NCBI GenBank assembly: GCA_964472675.1
Contig: CAYYLO010000018.1
Location: forward strand, 1-21,136
Origin: 01-FULL-43-15b sp964472675
GTDB lineage: Bacteria > Patescibacteriota > Microgenomatia > UBA8517 > UBA10165
Reading direction: 5' to 3'
DNA: 21,136 nt
In this document: piece after piece, positions 7,567 through 13,321 of the stretch
Layout of the letters: each line of letters begins with the position of its first letter
Numbering within the stretch: the stretch's first letter is position 1
Translations under genes and position numbers: made by a program
Notes under the pieces: generated by a model
Told to the model about the DNA's origin: nothing
What the model saw: only the letters and a program-made list of their open reading frames with translations
The model's database searches: none

Positions 7567-7839
7567 TTAGAGGATACTTTCAGCGTACGAAGGGGAAAGA
7601 TCAGTATATATTTTTAAACTGTTATCAGCAAAAAGAATTATAGCTTTTGGAAATTTGAACGTTTCAATTTTGCCGTTTGCCGTTTTGGCAATAATATCTT
7701 TATCTTCGATTATCGAAATAAAATTAGCATGACGGGGTAAAATATCAAACTTTCCCGCAGAGTTTTCAGAACTCACATATAAGGCATTGCCCTCAAAAAT
7801 CTTTTGGAACGGAGAAAGAATGGTTATTGGGAATATCAT
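7567..7839 (-). CDS. atpC: F1-ATPase-like epsilon subunit, N-terminal beta domain only
   Basis: A 90-aa protein encoded last in the F1-like operon, 25 nt after beta. Residues about 1-85 match the epsilon beta-sandwich, with the signature GKFDILPRHANFISII corresponding to the usual G-x-x-x-I-L-P-x-H-A segment. Canonical bacterial epsilon is about 130-140 aa and has a C-terminal helical pair that can inhibit ATP hydrolysis; here the protein stops after the beta domain. The beta domain normally contacts gamma and the c-ring, so its retention fits a rotor that still docks on a membrane ring. Absence of the helices suggests regulation of hydrolysis differs. Function in a specialised complex is inferred from the operon. 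Confidence 0.85.
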   Translation of the reverse strand: MIFPITILSPFQKIFEGNALYVSSENSAGKFDILPRHANFISIIEDKDIIAKTANGKIETFKFPKAIILFADNSLKIYTDLSPSYAESIL

Positions 7840-7864
7840 TTGATCATTGCGCCAATGAAAATTT

Positions 7865-9232
7865 CTAAAGAAGCCTCGCTTCTTTAAGTGTTCCTATGTA
7901 TTTTAGTTTTTCGTCTTCAATCGCGTCTAATTTTCCGTCTAATATTGTCTCAATATCGGCAACTGTATCATCTCTTTTAACATGAACTCCCTTTCGGCCG
8001 GTTTGGGACTCTGTAGCAAAAAAGGGCTGGGTTAAATAGTTAATGACCTTTTTTGTCCTTTTAAAAGTTAATCTGTCGGCTGCCCCCAATTCTTCTTCGC
8101 CGACGATTTGTGCGATGTGGGAAAGTCTGACGTAACTTGCTAACAACGTGTTAAAGCGAGTGTAAACTTCAAAATGGCGGTCTCCCAAAGTTTGCCTTTT
8201 GACAAAAGAAGATGACGATTGCAAAAGGTCAACGGGGGGATGGAGGTCAAGCTGGGCGTTGCTGCGGGATAAAACAATAACCGTATCCAAAAATGACATG
8301 ATTGCCGATACGGCAGGGTCTGAGAAGTCATCTGCCGGGACATAAACTGTCTGGACAGAGGTAATGGCAGCGTCTTCAGTTGAGACTAAACGGTCTTCAA
8401 TTTCTGCGACCTGATTTTGCAAAGAGGCTTGATAAAACTGTTCCGAAGGAATTTCCCCCAAAATTTGCGAAACCTCACTTCCGGCCTGGACAAAACGGAA
8501 CATATTATCAGCAAAGAAAAGCACGTCCGTTCCTTTGTCGCGGAAATGCTCAGCAATTGTTGCGGCTGCCTGGGCAATCCTAAAACGGGTGGCTGCATTT
8601 TCATGCATTTGCCCGATAACCAGACTGCTTTTATCCAGAACTTTCAAATTTTTCAGGCGCTGGAAGAGTTCCTGCGCCTCTCTTATACGCTCTCCGATGC
8701 CAGCAAAGACTGTATAGGCTTTTTGGCGGCTTATGATGTTTAAAATTATTTCTGTCAAAAGAACAGTTTTACCTACACCTGCCCCGCCAACAACGCCAAC
8801 TTTCCCTCCGCGCGGGATAGGCATGGCAAAATCAATCACCTTTATCCCGGTTTCTAATATCTCTGTTGGGTTGGCAGCCAGTGAAAATGAGGGGGCGGGG
8901 GAGTAAATGGGAGCAAAAAGGTCAAAATTGGTTTCCCCGTCTGAGCTTTCCCCAAAAAGATTGATCATTTTACCCAAAACTTGTTTGCCCACAGGGATAG
9001 AAAGTGGTTTGCCGGTCCCTTCCACTTTTTGGCCGCGGACAAGGAGGGAGTTAGATTCAGACAATATCAAACAAGTTGCTTCTGTGTCAATTCGTGCCAA
9101 AACTTCCAGTCTAATCTCTGGTGACTTTGGGACACATGCAATCTCCCCGCTTTGTGGGAGAGTGGAGGAGGTAATGGTTACTACCGCCGTTTGCCCTGTG
9201 ACTGATCTGATGGTTCCTTTAAAATGGTTCAT
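7865..9232 (-). CDS. atpD: F1-ATPase-like beta subunit (catalytic)
   Basis: A 455-aa catalytic beta homologue. The Walker A motif GGAGVGKT is at 149-156. The catalytic Glu and its neighbour (FAGIGER, E181/R182) and the Walker B region FFADN (D242) are kept, so ATP hydrolysis is plausible. Deviations from the family: the adenine-stacking Tyr of the usual IYPAVDPL segment is His here (LHPPVDLL, H331), the usual NEPPG segment reads HENAA, and the DELSEED lever is degenerate (EELGAAD, 380-386). The ATG overlaps the gamma stop by 4 nt, indicating coupling. It is clearly F1 beta rather than flagellar FliI or type III ATPase, since it has a paired alpha with an arginine finger and sits among gamma, delta and epsilon. 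Confidence 0.92.
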   Translation of the reverse strand: MNHFKGTIRSVTGQTAVVTITSSTLPQSGEIACVPKSPEIRLEVLARIDTEATCLILSESNSLLVRGQKVEGTGKPLSIPVGKQVLGKMINLFGESSDGETNFDLFAPIYSPAPSFSLAANPTEILETGIKVIDFAMPIPRGGKVGVVGGAGVGKTVLLTEIILNIISRQKAYTVFAGIGERIREAQELFQRLKNLKVLDKSSLVIGQMHENAATRFRIAQAAATIAEHFRDKGTDVLFFADNMFRFVQAGSEVSQILGEIPSEQFYQASLQNQVAEIEDRLVSTEDAAITSVQTVYVPADDFSDPAVSAIMSFLDTVIVLSRSNAQLDLHPPVDLLQSSSSFVKRQTLGDRHFEVYTRFNTLLASYVRLSHIAQIVGEEELGAADRLTFKRTKKVINYLTQPFFATESQTGRKGVHVKRDDTVADIETILDGKLDAIEDEKLKYIGTLKEARLL

Positions 9233-10131
9233 TCTTCTACTACCCCCAAAAACCCTTCCAGCAAGTGCTTGTTGGCAAAAATGTTTTTTAAGTTTCGCAA
9301 AGCAGATTCCTGGGTTTGCACATATTCCTTCGCCCTTTGACGGGATGTGTCCATCGCAAGAAGTCTGGCAGCCTCCCTTGCTAATTCCGCTTCTAAAAAG
9401 GCTTGTCCAATCAGAAGCGTTGTGGCCTGGTCTTTAAAAAATTCTATCATTTTTTTTATCTCTGGCTCAAAGATAAAGTCAAAAACGGCGCGGGGGGCTC
9501 CGTTGGGTTGTGCACCAGCCTGTTTTGTAGGTTCACTTGTCATTTCGAGCGATAGTGAGAAATCCCGGGATCTCTCACCTACGGTTCGAGATGACAGAGA
9601 GGGGGTGGTGTTGTTAATGCTCGCCGTCACGTCAACAACCTGTGGAACTACTTCCAAAATGCTTTTACTTTGCGGATGAACAACCAATATCTGTGTGTAG
9701 GAGCTTAATGATTCTATAAGCTTTGAAATCTCTTCGTTTGTAGGGATGTCGTTTTGAAAGATAAAACTTGTGTGAGGTTTGTCAACTAACTCATGGCCTA
9801 CTTTGCCCACAACGAACAAGTCGCTGCCGGCAAAATTTTTGAAAAAGTGTTCAGCAGCGGCAGTATTCGTGGAGCCATAAAAGCGTTGGTTTGAGGTTAA
9901 TAAAACTGAGGCTGTTTTGCCGTTTCCTTCCTGGCTTAAGTGATATTTTTTTGCTCCTACTTCCCGTACCGCGTGGTAAAGCGCAGCAACTTCTCCAAAA
10001 AAGGTTCTTGTACTTTCAATCTTGCCCCTTATACGGGATAGCTTTGAAGCAGCCAAAGACGCATAAGATTGGGCAACATGCCCTAAATTTTGCGCAAACT
10101 CAATATTAGCAGTTAAAGATTGTATGGACAC
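9229..10131 (-). CDS. atpG: F1-ATPase-like gamma subunit with an in-frame palindromic insertion
   Basis: A 300-aa central-stalk gamma homologue. The N-terminal helix (ASLAASKLSRIRGKIEST) and C-terminal helix (EAARLLAMDTSRQRAKEYVQ) match the coiled-coil ends of gamma, and LLTSNQRFYG corresponds to the start of its Rossmann domain. The N-terminal helix lacks the usual IRRRI-x-S-x-x-x-x-x-KIT pattern, so the family is divergent here. Residues about 179-198 are encoded by a dispersed palindromic element (9538-9596) and lie in a surface loop before the C-terminal helix. The start is GTG (10131), 11 nt after the alpha stop, with AAGG directly in front of it. The stop overlaps the beta start. In the complex it would be the rotor turned by alpha/beta. 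Confidence 0.88.
   Translation of the reverse strand: MSIQSLTANIEFAQNLGHVAQSYASLAASKLSRIRGKIESTRTFFGEVAALYHAVREVGAKKYHLSQEGNGKTASVLLTSNQRFYGSTNTAAAEHFFKNFAGSDLFVVGKVGHELVDKPHTSFIFQNDIPTNEEISKLIESLSSYTQILVVHPQSKSILEVVPQVVDVTASINNTTPSLSSRTVGERSRDFSLSLEMTSEPTKQAGAQPNGAPRAVFDFIFEPEIKKMIEFFKDQATTLLIGQAFLEAELAREAARLLAMDTSRQRAKEYVQTQESALRNLKNIFANKHLLEGFLGVVEE
9538..9596. repeat. Palindromic TGTCA...TGACA element, type B, in frame in atpG
   Basis: TGTCATTTCGAGCGATAGTG ... GGTTCGAGATGACA, 59 nt, with the central arms GAGAAATCCCGGGATCTCTC. It encodes most of SLSSRTVGERSRDFSLSLEM in gamma without breaking the frame. The relatives are at 7461, 13450, 14907 and 20384. Confidence 0.85.
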
Positions 10132-10142
10132 CTTAGGAAATT

Positions 10143-11564
10143 TTAAATTCTTGTGCGTTCCAGCACTTTCACTAATTCTTCAATATTTTTAAACTTTAAA
10201 ATATCTTTTGTTAACTTTTGCCATTTTTTATCCTTTTTAGCTGTTTCAGGCAGCGTTTTTTTAATATTTGCCCAAAATTTCACATCTTTTTCTTTTCCCA
10301 AATTAGTAAGTACTAGGCCAAAAAGTGCCGTTTGTCCCTCTTCGGGAAGGTAAGTTCCTTCCTGGCGCAATATTTCCTCTATCGCTTGCGATTGGGCGAT
10401 TGCTGTCTGGGTTTCCTGGGGGAGGGTTGAGGCCAGATGGCTTAATGTAGAAAGCTCGCGGGATCTTGCCAAAATTGATTTGATACGGTCTGATAATAAA
10501 TTTTGCAGTTGTGTTTGGGTTTGGCGGCCAACACGAGTGACTGAGCGGGAAATATCAATTGCCGGCCGCTGTCCCTGGTTTGAAAGGTCGGCGCGAAAAA
10601 GCAAGTGCCCGTCTGTTGTAGCCATAAGGTTAGTGGGTATAAAAGTTGTAAACTCTGACAAATCAACCTCAATAACCGGCAGGGCGGTAATTGAACCATT
10701 GGCAAAGTTTCCTGCTCTTTCCAAAAGACGGGCATGTTGCCAGAAAGTGTCTCCCGGATAGGCTTCGCGCCCCGGTTTTCTTCTGGCCAGAAGCGAAATT
10801 GCCCTGTAAGTTTTGGCATGTGTGCCCATGTCATCCAGCACTACCAGAACATCCCGCCCTTGCTCTTGAAAATATTCGGCAATTGAGAAAGCTGCATGGG
10901 GGGTTAAAAAAATAACTGGTACGGGCTCTGAGGAGGAGGTGGCAACAACTATTGTGTGTTTTAACGCGCCAAGGTTTTTTAAGTTCTCAACAACACTTTT
11001 AATGCGGACAATGGGCTGTCCTATGGCTGCCCAGATGCAGATAACGCCAGTTTCTTTCTGGTTGGCAAAAATCTCTGCTAAAAATTCTGATTTGCCGCTT
11101 CTGGGATCGCCTAAAATAAGCTCCCTTTGGCCTTTACCTAAAGGCAAAAGGCTGTCAACTACCGCAAAACCTGTAACCAGCTGGTTTGAGATAAGGCGCC
11201 TCTGGGCGGCTATCGGAGGACTTTTTTCCAAAGGCATGAAGTTGGCGCGAATTGCGCTTTTTCCGTCTAACGGCAGGCCAAGAGGCGAGATAACACGGCC
11301 CAAAAGGCTATCGGAAGCAGGCACAGAAAGCGGCTGATTAGTCCTGAAGAAGAGATCTCCCGGGTAAGCGGGCGTATTTTGGTCAAACAGGAAAGCCTCG
11401 GCTATATTTTCATCCAGTTTGCTGATCCAGGCGTGCGCGCCTGTAGATTTATTTTGGATGATTTCATTTATAGAGACGTTAGGCAGGCCGCTCAGAGTAA
11501 CCATATAATCCCTGACAGATGTTACCAGCCCCACCTCTTTTGATTTTTGTGATTGTTTGTTCAT
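10143..11564 (-). CDS. atpA: F1-ATPase-like alpha subunit, short N terminus
   Basis: A 473-aa alpha homologue. The P-loop is GDPRSGKS (152-159) in place of the usual GDRQTGKT. Conserved alpha segments are YPGDTFWQHARLLERAG (269-285), SITALPVIEV (291-300) and RPAIDISRSVTRVG (333-346), where R344 is the arginine finger that completes the catalytic site on beta. The Walker B region reads VVLDDMG. Canonical alpha is about 500-515 aa and begins with a ~20-residue extension and helix that binds the delta N-terminal domain; here the protein enters the beta-barrel (EVGLVTSVRDYMVTLSGL) almost at once. That extension is missing, matching the loss of the delta domain it binds. The start directly follows the delta stop. 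Confidence 0.92.
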   Translation of the reverse strand: MNKQSQKSKEVGLVTSVRDYMVTLSGLPNVSINEIIQNKSTGAHAWISKLDENIAEAFLFDQNTPAYPGDLFFRTNQPLSVPASDSLLGRVISPLGLPLDGKSAIRANFMPLEKSPPIAAQRRLISNQLVTGFAVVDSLLPLGKGQRELILGDPRSGKSEFLAEIFANQKETGVICIWAAIGQPIVRIKSVVENLKNLGALKHTIVVATSSSEPVPVIFLTPHAAFSIAEYFQEQGRDVLVVLDDMGTHAKTYRAISLLARRKPGREAYPGDTFWQHARLLERAGNFANGSITALPVIEVDLSEFTTFIPTNLMATTDGHLLFRADLSNQGQRPAIDISRSVTRVGRQTQTQLQNLLSDRIKSILARSRELSTLSHLASTLPQETQTAIAQSQAIEEILRQEGTYLPEEGQTALFGLVLTNLGKEKDVKFWANIKKTLPETAKKDKKWQKLTKDILKFKNIEELVKVLERTRI

Positions 11565-11813
11565 TTAGGCATTTTTATATTTTTGAGCAATCTTTGCTTT
11601 ATTTTGCTCAATTGCGTTTTTAAGAGAATAATCGCGGAGTTGGTCTTTGTAAACAATGGTTGCACCTCCTAAAAGGGTGGGGTCAATCTTTATGTGCAAA
11701 ATCACTCCCGGAATTTTCTTTTGCAGATTTTCGCGAATTTCTTTTAAAAAATCACGAGAGGCTTCAAAGGGGAGAAAAAGGGTTAAAACGGGCGGTCTTT
11801 TTGTCTCTTTCAT
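11565..11813 (-). CDS. atpH: F1-ATPase-like delta subunit, C-terminal domain only
   Basis: An 82-aa protein between b and alpha, the usual place of delta. Residues about 40-75 (ILHIKIDPTLLGGATIVYKD, then RDYSLKNAIEQ) match the C-terminal delta/OSCP signature, where the family has D-P-x-L-x-G-G and D-x-S-x-x-x-x-L. Canonical delta is about 175-180 aa, with an N-terminal six-helix bundle that clasps the top of alpha; that bundle is entirely absent. The C-terminal domain normally contacts the end of the b stalk, so a minimal stator link may remain. The ATG overlaps the b stop by 4 nt and the stop is followed at once by alpha. Confidence 0.82.
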   Translation of the reverse strand: MKETKRPPVLTLFLPFEASRDFLKEIRENLQKKIPGVILHIKIDPTLLGGATIVYKDQLRDYSLKNAIEQNKAKIAQKYKNA

Positions 11814-12337
11814 GGGAGGAACTTTTCAGACCGTGCTTGAGATAAGGCGTCACGTACTAAATCCTCATGGTCTTTAAGCGTTAGGCGGCGCGTCAAAACC
11901 AAAGAGAGGGTTTTTTCCAGGATTCCGACAATATTTTCGTCAATCATTTCTATTTTTTCCTTTTTGTATTGGGTCAATTCCTGGTTAATGCTTTGTACAG
12001 CTTCTTGTTTTATTTGAAAACTGTCTTTTTGCACTTTTTGCAGGTTATTTTTTAAATCTTTAGAAGTCTCCTCTGTCAATTTTTCAATCTTGCCGGCAAT
12101 CTCTTTTTCAAGGTCTGATAAGTATTTTGCGTACTTTTCGTTTGCAGCTTCTATAACTTCCTGGTTTCCGGCCTGTACAAGCTGCAAAACTTTGTTTTGG
12201 GATTTTAGTTTTTGCGCTTCTTTTGAGGTGGAGTTAGCGCGGCGCGCCTCGAGTATAAATTTAACTACGAGAATAGAATTGGCGATAGATAGGACTACAG
12301 CCAGAAGAAGAAATGATGATAAAAGTGTTAAGTCCAT
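11810..12337 (-). CDS. atpF: F-type ATPase b-like peripheral stalk subunit
   Basis: I chose the ATG at 12337 (175 aa); a TTG at 12373 would add 12 polar residues in front of the membrane helix. Residues about 5-27 (LLSSFLLLAVVLSIANSILV) form one membrane helix, followed by a long charged, coiled-coil-prone region (about 30-135, rich in K, E and Q). A C-terminal segment, ENIVGILEKTLSLVLTRRLT then HEDLVRDALSQ, resembles the delta-binding end of b. The architecture and position directly before delta identify it as b. In a normal enzyme b holds alpha/beta against subunit a; no a subunit is encoded here, so this stator must be anchored otherwise. Sequence similarity alone would be weak. Confidence 0.8.
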   Translation of the reverse strand: MDLTLLSSFLLLAVVLSIANSILVVKFILEARRANSTSKEAQKLKSQNKVLQLVQAGNQEVIEAANEKYAKYLSDLEKEIAGKIEKLTEETSKDLKNNLQKVQKDSFQIKQEAVQSINQELTQYKKEKIEMIDENIVGILEKTLSLVLTRRLTLKDHEDLVRDALSQARSEKFLP

Positions 12338-12375
12338 GTGTTTATTTTTAACTGCTTTGTGCGACAAAAGCAAGG

Positions 12376-13185
12376 TTAGAAACTAATAATGACGACGGCT
12401 GCCAGAATGCCAAATCCAACTGTTGTTACGGTCATTATCAAATTAATCACAATGGACACATAAATTGTTCCTTTAGCCATAGGGTTTCGTCCGACAGATT
12501 CTATCCCTTTGACCACCGCTTTGGAAAAAGTCAAAAACGCCAGGACAAAAGCGCTCAGCGCGACAACGCCAGCGGCAACATACTGTATGCCTTTTAAGAA
12601 TTTTTCCGGATTACGCTGGGTGCGGAATATTGATTCATTAACATAGTTTAAAAGGCGGGCTGCACCAACCGCTGTCGTGATTTCGGCATATTCGGGTTTA
12701 ACAGAAACCAATATTTGGCCTGTGCCTTCTTTTAAGTTACCCATCGCTGTACCCAGGACATAACCTGACTTAGTTGCTTTTTGGCCTTTGCCGGCTTCGG
12801 GTGAAGAAGTGATAAAGTCGCCGTAAGAAATGGGGCCATTTTGGGCCGTGACGTTCACCATAGCAATACCATCTTTGACAATAGGCTGGCCGTTAACTGT
12901 TCCCTGGACTTTGAAAAGAAGTGCGGGCTTGTTTTGCAGTGCTCCGAAAATTTCGTTGTCGTAAGGCTTGTCCGCGCGGACTATTTTGCTGTCTCTTAAG
13001 GTTAAAATATCGCCCACAACCGCTTGAGGATCGTCAACAGGGAAGGCATAACCGACTGATTGAGCAAGGGTTTTTGCAGGATGGGTAAGCAACAGGAGAG
13101 CTAGAATAGTGGTTGTCAGTGTGAAGGTGGCGGTGACAGGGTTCCACCCTGTCAGTGATGGGATTAGCGGGCAAGCACGTCGCAT
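12376..13185 (-). CDS. Secreted domain fused to an ATP-synthase c-subunit-like membrane hairpin
   Basis: A 269-aa protein, first in the F1-like operon and in the place of atpB/atpE. Residues about 20-42 form a signal peptide (TILALLLLTHPAKTLAQ). Residues about 48-165 are an extracellular domain (GDILTLRDSKIVRADKP, then NGPISYGDFITSS, then KATKSGYVLG) clearly similar to the domain near the C terminus of the giant fibre protein. Two membrane helices follow (about 199-220 and 240-266), joined by a polar loop KGIESVGRNPMAKG. That loop matches the R-Q/N-P loop of c, which faces F1 in the cytoplasm, and the predicted topology agrees. The position of the ion-binding carboxylate, 18 residues after the Pro, is V253; TM2 has no Asp or Glu, and the Gly-rich pattern of TM1 is missing. 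Ion transport is therefore unlikely. I infer a ring-forming anchor carrying surface domains. Confidence 0.82.
   Translation of the reverse strand: MRRACPLIPSLTGWNPVTATFTLTTTILALLLLTHPAKTLAQSVGYAFPVDDPQAVVGDILTLRDSKIVRADKPYDNEIFGALQNKPALLFKVQGTVNGQPIVKDGIAMVNVTAQNGPISYGDFITSSPEAGKGQKATKSGYVLGTAMGNLKEGTGQILVSVKPEYAEITTAVGAARLLNYVNESIFRTQRNPEKFLKGIQYVAAGVVALSAFVLAFLTFSKAVVKGIESVGRNPMAKGTIYVSIVINLIMTVTTVGFGILAAVVIISF
13134..13154. repeat. Hairpin TGACAGGG-N5-CCCTGTCA in the signal-peptide region
   Basis: A perfect 8-bp inverted repeat with a 5-nt loop lies inside the first codons of the c-like gene. Its ends read TGACA...TGTCA, the terminal pentamers of the dispersed elements in inverted order. 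As an mRNA hairpin close to the start codon it could limit translation of the operon's first gene. Confidence 0.5.
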
Positions 13186-13191
13186 GTTTTT

Positions 13192-13220
13192 AGGTTACAT
13201 CTTGTACAAGTGTAAATCAA
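13192..13220 (-). promoter_or_regulatory. Candidate promoter of the F1-like operon, nearly leaderless
   Basis: On the minus strand TTGATT (13220-13215) and TAACCT (13197-13192) are separated by exactly 17 nt. The -10 box ends 6 nt before the ATG at 13185, which predicts a leaderless or almost leaderless transcript. Match to consensus is modest, so this is a candidate. A dyad covers the spacer and the -10 box. Confidence 0.4.
13195..13215. promoter_or_regulatory. Operator-like dyad TTACA-T-CTTGTACAAG-TGTAA
   Basis: The centre CTTGTACAAG is a perfect 10-bp palindrome and the flanks TTACA and TGTAA extend it with a one-base offset. It lies in the divergent region between argS and the F1-like operon and occupies the spacer and -10 box of the operon's candidate promoter, as a repressor site would. 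The binding protein is unknown. Confidence 0.5.
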
Positions 13221-13230
13221 GAACACGCTA

Positions 13231-13258
13231 CATTATTGACACGATCGTGGAAATAATG
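13231..13258. promoter_or_regulatory. Second dyad in the argS/F1-like divergent region
   Basis: CATTATT-GA-CACGATCGTG-GA-AATAATG is a 28-bp dyad in which 24 bases pair; the centre CACGATCGTG is a perfect palindrome. It has no T-run and is not a typical terminator. It could be an operator shared by the two divergent genes. A TTGACA at 13236 overlaps it, but no matching -10 box follows at the right distance. Confidence 0.5.
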
Positions 13259-13321
13259 AGGGCGGTAACTTCATTTCTTTTATTCTTCCCTTGGGGAATC
13301 TAAAAAGGTACAATTGGGCAA

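Noticed and set aside
7567..13185. Reading the operon as an ordinary ATP synthase or as a flagellar/type III secretion ATPase cluster.
   Set aside because: There is no a subunit and no carboxylate in the c-like helix, so it is not an ordinary synthase as it stands. Paired alpha/beta with gamma, delta and epsilon excludes the FliI-type alternative.
13236..13241. TTGACA as a -35 box for argS.
   Set aside because: No acceptable -10 box lies 16-18 nt downstream, and the hexamer is part of a dyad. The TACAAT at 13309 fits the argS start better.
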